Of a stretch of DNA of 64,000 bases, positions 1-9,994 are shown in pieces; the first letter of the stretch is position 1; each line of letters starts with the position of its first letter. The notes under the pieces are model-generated. The model had not been told where the DNA came from and did not search any database. It saw only the letters and a program-made list of their open reading frames with translations. The position numbers and the translations under genes are program-made. Origin of the DNA: Paraspadella gotoi (lineage: Eukaryota > Chaetognatha); NCBI GenBank assembly GCA_051294375.1, contig CM119263.1:2663583-2727582 (forward strand). Reading direction: 5' to 3'.

Positions 1-205
<205 letters not shown>

Positions 206-269
206 ATCCTATTTTCATCTCAATTTCTCTTTTTCCTTTTTTCAGTTTTCCTGTTAATGAAAAACGACG
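206..269 (+). other. Likely 5' untranslated leader of the IgSF gene
   Basis: Pyrimidine-rich sequence between the window-edge palindrome and the signal-peptide ATG. No TATA box or other promoter element is clear, and the transcription start is not visible. The assignment rests only on position. Confidence 0.3.
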
Positions 270-363
270 ATGACGACGACGACGATAACGACGACGACGT
301 CCAGTATCCTCCTCCTCCTCCTCCTCCTCTTCATCTTCCTTCACGATCCAGTATCTTCACAAA
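270..363 (+). CDS. IgSF gene exon 1: signal peptide
   Basis: ATG at 270 opens a 31-codon stretch: a Thr-rich N-terminus, then a hydrophobic core of seven leucines followed by FIFL, then HDPVSSQ. This is a typical secretory signal with a plausible cleavage site near VSS-Q. It ends with one base of a codon before the donor gtaagt at 364. The next exon supplies two bases, so the junction reads Ile. The Thr and Leu tracts come from (ACG)n and (CTC)n microsatellites inside the coding sequence. An out-of-frame ATG lies 14 bases upstream. Confidence 0.72.
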
Positions 364-2945
364 GTAAGTCTCGCTCAAAATGTAAGACATCGATCGAAAT
401 AGAAGATGGCGCTTTGATCGGGCGACGGCGGCGACGCGATTCGATCGTCATTTGGCTCGCGATCGACCGATCGGCCGGGCCCTCTGGTCGTCCAACTAAT
501 TTCCCCATCTCTCGTCATATTTTGAAGATTCTCTCTTCAAATTTCGCTGAATCGTCAAGTTTTTTTTGTTGTGGTTGTGATTTTAATTAAGAATTCAGAG
601 TCAGCGGCTTCGTCGTTGTCGTTGTCTTCGTTGCTTCCCTTTATTTTCCTGTCACGACATAGTCCCCTCCCCTTAGTCCCTTCCCCTTAATTCCCCCTTT
701 ATCCCCTCTTATTTTACTTCTTTTCTCTTAGATTCCCCTGCCCTTCCCTTCTTCCCCTCCCCTTCTCCTCCCTTCCCTCTTTATTCCCTCTTCTTTTACA
801 TCTATTCTCTTAGATTTTCCTCCCCTTCCTCTCCTCCTTTCCTCCCCTTCTCCTCCCTTCCCCTTTTATCCCCTCTTCTCTTACTTCTCTTCTCTTAGAT
901 TCCCCTCCCCTCCGCTCCCCTCCCCTTCCTCCCCTCCCCTTCTTCCCCTCCCCCCTTTCCTTCCCTCTTTTTTCTCTGATTGTCTGGATCGTCGGTTCGA
1001 CTTTAATTTATCAATTCCTTTTTCTTTCTCTTGTCTTCGTCTCTTTTGTTTTAATTTTTGAGTTTCCTTCTTTTTTTTTCTCTTTTATTCTCGAATTTTT
1101 TTTGTTCTTTTGTTTTTAATTTCGAGTTTTTTGAGTTGGACTTGAATTCAGTCCGTCGCTCCTTGGTTAATAATCCCAAAACGCCCCATTTCATCTTAAA
1201 TTTGGAATAAAAATTAGTTTTTAGGTTTTAAGATTATATTAAAGGTGAGGGATTAAGTTAATGATCAGGGTTAGGGATTAGGGTTTAAACTTTATGGTTA
1301 GAGTTAAGAGATTAAGGAACAGAAATGGGGCCTTTTAGGACGTCACTAAACTTAGATTTACTAAAAGAATATAATTTACTAATTTAATTTACGTATTAAA
1401 TTTTATAATGGATAAAAATCAAACGAGTTCCGACTGAGTTATTCGCGAGTTTTTGTCGACAAATAGTAAATATCCTTTCCTTTTTTTGCAAAATCTGTCT
1501 GGCTTCTCTTTTCTCTTCCCTAATTGAGTCAGACGCATTAAACTTAAAAAGAAAAAAAAAGGAAGGCGGACTTCCGGTCGCTTGGCAGCCGATCGGGGGA
1601 AAGCCTTCGCTCCGGATCGTTTTCATCCTTCGAATTCCTCATTGGCTAAATTTCCTCCAGCCGTCTTTCCGGTTCCAGCTCTTCCGGTCTGCTACATCGC
1701 GCGCCTTATTAGATCAACTTTATTCTCAATATGTCAAGATAGTTTCCTAATCCATGCCAGACCATTCCTCTTTTTTTTTCTTTTTCCTCCTTTAATTCTC
1801 TCTCGCCTCCTCTCTTTTTTCTCTTCTCCTCTCTTCCTCTCCTCTCTCCTTCCCTCTCTCCTCTCCTCTCTCCTCTCCTTTCTCCTCTCCTCTCTTCTCC
1901 CCTCTCTCTTCCTCTCCTCTCTCCTCCCCTGCCGATGCACCACTCTAACGGGGGGGCATCTTATATTTTTATTTATTGTTGACCTTATGTTTAGTGGTAG
2001 AATGCTCGCATTGTTCTTTTTGCTGTTCTACTTGATAATGTTTATGAATTAATATAAAGAGAAGCAATAATGGTCAATTACATTATTTATTGTATTATCA
2101 ACTTAACATTATTATTATTATTACACAAGATACATAATGGTTATTATATTATAAGTGGTAAGCTAAGAAAAGGGCATAGTGGTTCAAACCGACCCTGAAA
2201 TCCTAGCTGATTAATAGCTAGGCCTTTGACAGTAACAATCTTCTATCAAACATGAGCCAGTCTCCCAGAACAAGAAAAATACTTCCATTTATAAAGCGAC
2301 AACACTACTATGAAATATTTGAATAATAATTGGAAAACTAAAACATTATTAAAACCTATTAAAACTATTGCCAAAACCGCAAAATAAGACTATTATGAAA
2401 ACTGTATCAAAAGATATGAGAAATGGTCCAAACTACTACAATATGTAAATGAGATTGAAGAACTCAATCTCATTTGTAATGAACAACAAATTATTCTGCT
2501 ACACTTCCCTCTCTCCTTCCCTCTCTCCTTTCCTCTCTCCTCCCCTCTCTCCACCCCTCTCTCCTCCTCTCCTTTCTCCTCCCCTCTCTCCTCTCCTTTC
2601 TCCTTCCCTCTCTCCTTCCCTCTCTCCTCCCCTACTTTCTCCTTCCCTCTCTCTCCCTCTTCTGTCTTCTCTCTAGTTTAAATCCAAGATGGCGACTGAG
2701 AGTCTCCGACTCAGAAAATAAGAAGATAAATATCGATCGCTTGCGTCCGCTTTATTAACAGAAAGATTTAAATAGTTTCTTTCATTTTATTTTCTGGTCA
2801 ATAAGAAGTTTATTTATTAAACACTCATTCCTTCTGCCCGTTCGTCCGTTCGTCATTTATACCTGAATCATAATTAGTTTTTTTTAAACTTTATAATATT
2901 AAAAGTCTAAATTATTATTGATAATCCAACACATTTTATCTCCAG
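364..2945 (+). other. IgSF intron 1: pyrimidine minisatellite and a MITE-like copy
   Basis: No coding sequence is supported. 655-965 is a CT-rich tract with about three copies of a roughly 95-base unit containing CTTAGATTCCCCT. 1172-1341 is a TIR-bearing repeat (own entry). 1770-1935 and 2505-2670 are (CTCTCC)n-type tracts. AAGATGGCG occurs at 402 and 2687. 2060-2450 is AT-rich with nothing recognisable. Confidence 0.6.
1172..1341. mobile_element. MITE-like element, copy 1
   Basis: Terminal inverted repeats: left AATCCCAAAACGCCCCATTT and right AGAAATGGGGCCTTTTAGGA pair at most positions. The interior is AT-rich with GGTTAGGGATTAGGG-type sequence. There is no coding capacity. The same ends recur at 48529-48685 and, less well, at 35668-36136. 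Confidence 0.6.
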
Positions 2946-3025
2946 TTCCAGGCGATGGCACCGCCAACACGGGCCCCTCCTTTGATCTCATGCCGCGCGA
3001 ACGCTACTTTCTCTACATCAAAGCG
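2946..3025 (+). CDS. IgSF gene exon 2: N-terminal strand of Ig1
   Basis: Acceptor ctccag ends at 2945 and donor gtgagg starts at 3026. Two bases complete the codon left by exon 1, then 26 codons run open, including TGPSFDLMPRERYFLYIKA, and end in phase 0. The end joins directly to GDPANIRCPV in the next exon, which is the normal run into the first Ig cysteine. Both phases fit without adjustment, which supports the model strongly. Confidence 0.72.
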
Positions 3026-3104
3026 GTGAGGAATTGAAGCCGCGAGAGACGAACAAAAGAGCAACGCAAATGCAGTTTAATTGGATGAAAGAGATGATTA
3101 GTGC

Positions 3105-3157
3105 ATGATTAGTAAAAAAATAAAACCTCCAAGGAAGGTCAAACCATGTGGGTCGAA

Positions 3158-3216
<59 letters not shown>

Positions 3217-3570
3217 GTAAGAAGATTTTTGTCACCTTGACACGACCCGAATTTCCTCTTTTTTCATCTTTCCATTATCTTTTCTTCTTTGCTTTTTCAA
3301 AATCCCCTTCCCCTTAAAAATCTATCATCCCCCGCTCACTTTTCCCCTTCACCTCCGCCCCCCCTATCTCTCCCTCCAACGACTTGACTGTCTGGTCTCT
3401 CGTTGAAGCTTAACGTGCATCGCTTCTTCGCGGGACGCGCGTTGCCAGGTTACGCGATCGGGAGTTGCCAGGAAACGGACGCTTTTAGTGTTGTTGTTGT
3501 TGTTGCGAGTCCCGTTTCTCTGCCGGAGGAGGGAGAGAGAGAGAGAGAGAGAGGAGAGGAGAGAGAGAGG

Positions 3571-3626
<56 letters not shown>

Positions 3627-3654
3627 AATGAAAGAAAGAAAGACACAAGCAAGC
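3105..3654. repeat. Left (cleaner) copy of a sequence duplicated across a 25-N gap
   Basis: Begins near AAAACCTCCAAGGAAGGTCA, runs through (CT)n and a unique stretch, and ends in (GA)n before the gap. The same order of landmarks reappears at about 3825-4330 with many small indels. It lies in IgSF intron 2 and contains no coding sequence. The Ser/Leu and Arg/Glu frames are simple repeats. Confidence 0.75.
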
Positions 3655-3679
3655 NNNNNNNNNNNNNNNNNNNNNNNNN
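3655..3679. other. 25-N assembly gap
   Basis: A fixed-length run of N in a (GA)n context, with duplicated sequence on both sides. The size is almost certainly a placeholder. Confidence 0.95.
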
Positions 3680-3705
3680 TTGATGTGCCATCGAGAAGAG
3701 AGAGA

Positions 3706-3746
<41 letters not shown>

Positions 3747-4466
3747 AGAGAGTGAGAGAGAGAGAGAGGATTTATTCTGGTTATTTAAGTAAGAAAAAAT
3801 TATACAATGTTGGCTTGAGTGATAGTAAAAAAATAAACCTCCAAGGAAGGTCAAACCATGTGGGTCGAACTCTCTCTCTCTCTCTTTCTCTCTCTCTTCT
3901 CTCTCTTCTCTCTCTCTCTCTCCTCTTCTCGTAAGGAAGATTTTATTGGCACCTTGACAACGACACCGAATTTCCTTTTTCATCTCCTTCCATTTTATCT
4001 TTCTTCTTTGCTTTTTCAAACTCCCCTTCCCCTTAAAATCTATCCATCCCCCGCTCACTTTCCCCTTCACCTCCGCCCCCCCTATCTCTCCCCTCCAACG
4101 ACTTTGTTTACTGAATCTCTTTCCTTCTCGTTGAAGCTTAAACGTGCATCGCTTCTTCCGCGGACGCGCGTTGCCAGGTTACGCGAGATCAGGAAGAGTT
4201 GCAGTGAAACGGGAGCTTTATAAGTGTTGTTGATTGTGGTGTTGCGAGTCCCGTTCTCTGGGGAGGGAGGGAAGAGAGGGAAGAGAGAGAGCAGAAGAGA
4301 GATGAGAGAGGAAAGATGTAGAGAGATGAGAGAAAGAGAGAGGATTGCCACATTAGGAAGCAAGAAACGCGGGAGAAAACATTTTGCCGATATCAAAAGA
4401 GAAAACCATGAAGAGAAAAAGAAAGAAAGCAAAAGGCATAAGACACAGCATATGGCACCAGCAAGT

Positions 4467-4505
<39 letters not shown>

Positions 4506-6020
4506 ACAAGGCCTAAAACATAGCTAATATTCCCTTTTGGTTTTTTTTGTTATCATTATCCATTTGTCGGTCTTTTTTATTTGCTACATAAACAATAGTA
4601 TTGATAAGTAAAAAAGTTAAATAAAATTATTTGTAAGGCGTCCTCCCAGCAATATCATTGCCAACATTGTCTTACCTAGGTCCAGGAGGGCTGATCCATT
4701 TTTTAACGTCGGGGGCACGCAGTTCCTTTTTAAGATACTACTATGACGGGTCAGTAGGACCTCGGGTGAGTGCATCTTGCCGAGGGTATTCAGTTTCTAA
4801 CCAGGCATCATGGGGTTAGTTTGTTCCGATGTCCAAACCATTTTTATCGGAATCCTTCTGGCCAATGGCCCTATCACGTCTCGCCATGTCCGTCCGTTCT
4901 CTCCTAGTCTTTAAGACCGTTTCACGGAATAAAAAGTCGTTGTCCTGTACGCTCCTATAGTTCCTTCCATTTGGCTCCCAGGCGCAACTTCGACGAGGCC
5001 TGACGCCCAGATTCCAGACAGTCTAAAGGATTCCTCTTATGCCACTTCCTTTCAATTCGTCATAAAGAACCTCACAAGATTCCGTCTCGATTGTTAATCC
5101 AGACAAACAAACATTCATATTCAACTAACGACGTATCTCTTGACGACCCGACGCGACGCGAGCAGGAGACGGACAAACTAGAGGATATAAGGGAAACCGG
5201 ATGCGAGGCGCGTCTTTGTCGGCGGATGAGACGCGCGAGACATGAAAGAGCAGAATGGAGGCTATGACGGAGAGAGATGAGCAGGAGAGAGAGATGAAGA
5301 GAGAGAAGAGAGAACAGATCGGAATTCTTCTGTCTGCATCGAGAGAAGACGAGAGATGTGGAGAAACAAAAAGGCCAAACTAGAGCAACCAGGTGAAAAA
5401 TGAATACGGACGAGCGGATAAACAGGCGGGAAGGCGAAGTGGGACTAAAGCCAAGCTGACGAGGCTCGCCGAAAATCCTTTCCCGCTCCGGAGACGGTTG
5501 TAAGAACGAGCAGAAGAGGGAGAAATGAGAAAGAAAGCGGGATCACATGAACACAAGAATGCAGAAGGAGAGCAGAGAGAGATAGTGTGGACAGCCAGGC
5601 CACCACCTCTCCATAGATTGATCTAGGATAAACTGCTGGCCTTGAGAGAAGCGTGTCGATCATTACTTCGTTCCATCCACCGGTGAAAGTCCGAATGAAA
5701 GATCATATCTTCAAAAATAGGAAGCCATATTCGTCTGAGATGGCAATTTGTTAAAACCGTCATCAATCGCATTCTTCGCTCGACGGACCAGGAAGAATGA
5801 GCAGGAAGGTATTAAGGAAAAAGAGGGAAATACACAGAGGACAAGAAAGGAAAAGAAGTAAAAAAGTGAAAATTGAAGAAAACAGAACAAGAAAAGAAGA
5901 AAAAGAAAAAAGAAGAAAGTAAGAAAAGAGAGCATAAAAATAAGAAAAGTTTCAAAAGTGCGGTCCCATAGACTGAAAATGGAAAAGGAGAAGTTAAATC
6001 TCGTCCAACAGAGAGAGCAT
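3680..6020. repeat. Noisy gap-fill sequence duplicating both flanks
   Basis: 3825-4330 repeats 3105-3560 and 4450-6020 repeats about 6150-7035, both in the same orientation, with insertion-rich differences. Examples: the (AAGC)n at 4465-4502 matches 6150-6182; GGCGCGTCTTTGTCGGCGG at 5208 matches GGCGCGTCTTGTCGGCG at 6538; TCTTCGCTCGACGG occurs at both 5775 and 6840. This fits an uncorrected read laid into a gap without trimming the overlaps. No gene is supported. Confidence 0.75.
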
Positions 6021-6143
6021 ATATTGACTGATTCTTTTTGCTACTCTCCTCCCGAAGAAGATCTGACCAGATGACTCTCGATCTCGGAAGATAGACTCAG
6101 ATCTGAGACGATACCTTTCCCCTGAGAGATGAGAGAGAGATCT

Positions 6144-6149
<6 letters not shown>

Positions 6150-6180
<31 letters not shown>

Positions 6181-6477
6181 CCCTTGGTTTGACATACCAT
6201 TGCGGTTTTTTGCATTCATATATTGATAATAAAGTTAATGAAAGCGTCTATCTATCTTGCCACATTGCCTTCCAACGACATTTTTAAGTCGCGGTCAATG
6301 CTCAGTCGGGGTCATTGCTCAGTCAACCTTAGCGGACCCGATCACGTGATTCGTCGCAGGGTAAAAGCGTTTCTGTCGTTACCTGGCAACGACTTCGACA
6401 GGCGACGAATTTCCGGTCATGAACTTTCAATTCGATGCCTCAAGTCGTTTGATGAAAACAACCAAACAACAAAAACA

Positions 6478-6509
<32 letters not shown>

Positions 6510-6604
6510 AACTAGAGATAAGAAACCGGAAGTCGAGGCGCGTCTTGTCGGCGATGAACGCGCGAGATGAAAGAGCAGAATGGGAGGATGAGAGAGAGAG
6601 AGAG

Positions 6605-6646
<42 letters not shown>

Positions 6647-6696
6647 GAAATAGAGAGATAAAGGGAGAGAGATAGAGAGAGGGAAGAGAGAGAAAG

Positions 6697-6727
<31 letters not shown>

Positions 6728-7060
6728 TTGTGACAGAGACAGAGAGAGAGAGAAGCGTTGATAGCGACAGGAAAGCGAAAGAGATATATCTTCAAAATAG
6801 AAAGCCATATTCTTGAGTGGCAATTGAAACGCTTCGATTCTTCGCTCGACGGAGGAAGATGAGCGGAGGAAAGAAAAGAGGGAAATAAAGAGGAAAGAAA
6901 AGAGTAAAAAAGAAAAGAAGAAAAGAAAAGAAAAGAAGAAAAGAAAAGAAAAGAAGAAAAGAGAGAAAAATAAAAGTTTCAAGCGTCATAGACTGAAATG
7001 GAAAGGAGAAGTAAATCTGTCAACAGAGAGAGAGAGAGAGAGAGAGAGAAACGTATACCC
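6150..7060. repeat. Right (cleaner) copy of the duplicated intronic block
   Basis: Contains (AAGC)n, a GC-rich unique part (6230-6470), (GAC)n at 6478-6505, (GA)n at 6590-6770 and an (AAAAG)n tract at 6890-6965. It is non-coding DNA of IgSF intron 2. GTTACCTGGCAAC at 6378-6390 matches the RFX X-box consensus. Confidence 0.65.
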
Positions 7061-7144
7061 CAAACGTTCACTCTTCGTATAACTTAAACATAACAGTAAA
7101 TGTTATTTCTAAAGTTACAGAATCGTGAATAACCTGGTGAAGCC

Positions 7145-7298
7145 CAACACTGGGCGCTAATAAATTAAACTGTGAGAAGGTACTAATTGTAAGCTTGTAA
7201 GAGCGATGGAGGCCCTAACCGATCATATCTGACAAAATAGCTTATTTATTGAACGAATTGACATTTTTTACATTGGTTGTTCTAATTTCATTACTTCA
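7145..7298 (+). mobile_element. Short interspersed repeat family A, diverged copy
   Basis: Landmarks in order: AAACTGTGAGA, TTGTAAGAGCGATGGAGGCC, ATAGCTTATTTATTGAACGA, ACATTGGTTGTTCTAATTTCATT. It matches the better copy at 21935-22133. About 150 bases, no coding capacity, no evident pol III boxes. Confidence 0.65.
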
Positions 7299-7433
7299 TT
7301 GTTGAGCATTCAATCAATTTAAACGTTATACAATATCCATTTAGTTTGTTTATTTGTTTTTTTTTACTTTTTCCTCTCCGATCCTCCCTTTTAACTCCCC
7401 TCCGACCCCCCTCGCCATCCCATCCATTTACAG

Positions 7434-7567
7434 GGCGATCCGGCCAACATCCGTTGCCCCGTTCTCAACAGAGGCGTCTACACAGTGAGTTTCAGCAAAA
7501 TCTCTGGACCCGAATCTCCGAAGTCAATTTCCATCGGAGATCAGATTCCCGCCAATCAGGATAACAG
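7434..7567 (+). CDS. IgSF gene exon 3: Ig1 first cysteine and C-strand
   Basis: Acceptor tttacag ends at 7433. The exon starts GDPANIRCPVLNRGVYTV and carries the first Ig cysteine. It ends at QDN plus two bases of an Arg codon. The only phase-consistent end is before gcgaga, a GC donor. A GTGAGT at 7482-7487 resembles a donor, but stopping there loses about 28 residues the Ig fold needs. At the position of the usual invariant C-strand Trp the exon reads Phe (VSFSK). Confidence 0.78.
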
Positions 7568-7731
7568 GCGAGAATTCGAGTTGTTGTTGTTGTTGCGGCT
7601 GCTGCTGCTGCAGTTCTTTATATTGTCGTTGTTTCCGCCAATCAGTTGTTATTTTACTTATTTGTAATCATAATTCATATTCAGCATTTTCTTTTAATAA
7701 AGTTTTATTAAACAATTTTTGTTTAACACAG

Positions 7732-7792
7732 ATATCAACTTAAAACGGAATCGATTGGATCCGCGGTTGTAACGACTTTGACCGTCAGTCAG
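7732..7792 (+). CDS. IgSF gene exon 4: Ig1 D-E strands
   Basis: Acceptor aacacag, donor gttaat. One base completes the Arg codon of exon 3, then 20 codons read YQLKTESIGSAVVTTLTVSQ, the usual strand leading to the D-x-G-x-Y-x-C motif. The 61-base exon is in phase on both sides. It is too short to be found by simple ORF length and was identified from splice phase and domain fit. Confidence 0.78.
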
Positions 7793-7997
7793 GTTAATTC
7801 AATATGCCGTCGTCGTCGTTGTTGTTGTTGTATCGTTGCTGCCGTCGTCATCGTCGTCGTCACCGCATGGGGCGTTTCCCTAACACACATCAACTCGTAA
7901 CAAACACGCGACGCGTCGTGAAGCATGAAAATTGATTAAAATTGACAAGACTCGACGTGAATTCATTCACTCTCGTCCTTTTCACATCCGTTCACAG

Positions 7998-8117
7998 GTG
8001 ATGTGGAACGACAACGGAACTTATGTCTGCCAAGTGAACACAGACAGACCCAAGAGGCTCGAGTTCTATCTGCAAGTCTTAATGAGTCCGCAGATTGTGG
8101 ACACAAACACGACCAAG
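7998..8117 (+). CDS. IgSF gene exon 5: Ig1 second cysteine and linker to Ig2
   Basis: Acceptor ttcacag, donor gtgggg. Forty codons start VMWNDNGTYVCQVNTD, which holds the D-x-G-x-Y-x-C signature and second cysteine of Ig1 with the lachesin-type CQVNT continuation. RLEFYLQV and SPQIVD follow, the normal linker into the second Ig domain. Both ends are in phase 0. Confidence 0.85.
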
Positions 8118-9329
<1,212 letters not shown>

Positions 9330-9462
9330 GTCGATGTTCCGCTGACGTCGGCGACAAAGTGTTTTTTGCGATAGCAAACGCGTTCGGGGAATCCAAAGCC
9401 TCAGATCAGATGGATGAGGAGCGACTTTCAGGTCTTGCCCAATGGCAGATCATCTACAAGAA
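9330..9462 (+). CDS. IgSF gene exon 6: Ig2 first half, frame-broken
   Basis: Acceptor tttccag, donor gtgagt. It enters in frame as VDVPLTS and leaves in the same frame as SGNPKPQIRWMRSDFQV, a clear Ig C-strand with its Trp. Between these the good reading GDKVFF lies in another frame, and the entry frame meets a TAG after a T6 run. At least two indels are needed for a normal Ig2. The homopolymer suggests sequencing error, but true decay cannot be excluded. The expected first Ig2 cysteine is not secure. Confidence 0.65.
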
Positions 9463-9765
9463 GTGAGTTGGAGGAATTTGAGGGGCGGTGGGGTTTGGAA
9501 TTGGACTTTAGACGTAAGTGAATATTACAAGTTGAAATTTAAAATTAAGATTATTTGTTTCACCAAATTTTGATATTTATATATATATATATATCAATAT
9601 TTATTATGAGTTTTTTTGAATACTAGTACTGACAAGGGACTCTTTACATAGTAGATTTTTATTATTTAAATCGTGTTTAAAAACTTCTGACCTAGAATTA
9701 TAGATAGCGAGTATAAATTATTCTTTGTGACTATCATACATCCAATCACCCCCCCCCCGCGACAG

Positions 9766-9994
9766 GCCGCCGGAGATCGGAGGGCTTGTTCGAGATCCCA
9801 ACGTCGCCCCAGAGGATCGTGGAACCTATGTCTGCATCGCCGCCCAACGACCTCGACGAAAGGAGTAGACGAGAAACACTGTCACAACCTCGTTTCGTCA
9901 AATAGTCCACCGATGGTGGAGGCGAAGTCAATCCGAAGTATCGAACAAATGCACAGATGGATTCCCCGCCATACTTGACGCTATTTGGAGATGC
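9766..9994 (+). CDS. IgSF gene exon 7: Ig2 second half and start of Ig3, frame-broken
   Basis: Acceptor gcgacag after a C10 run, donor gtgagt. Recognisable pieces occur in order but in different frames: GLFEIP, then NVAPEDRGTYVCIAA (second Ig2 cysteine), then NDLDER, then SPPMVEAKS (Ig2-Ig3 linker), then LDAIWRC (first Ig3 cysteine), which joins in phase to the next exon. Four or so frame changes in about 230 bases point to poor sequence here. It sits directly beside a noisy purine tract. Confidence 0.6.

Noticed and set aside
7434-7481. Exon 3 ending at the GTGAGT at 7482
   Set aside because: It would remove the strand between the first Ig cysteine and YQLKTES, although phase-consistent sequence continues to the GC donor.
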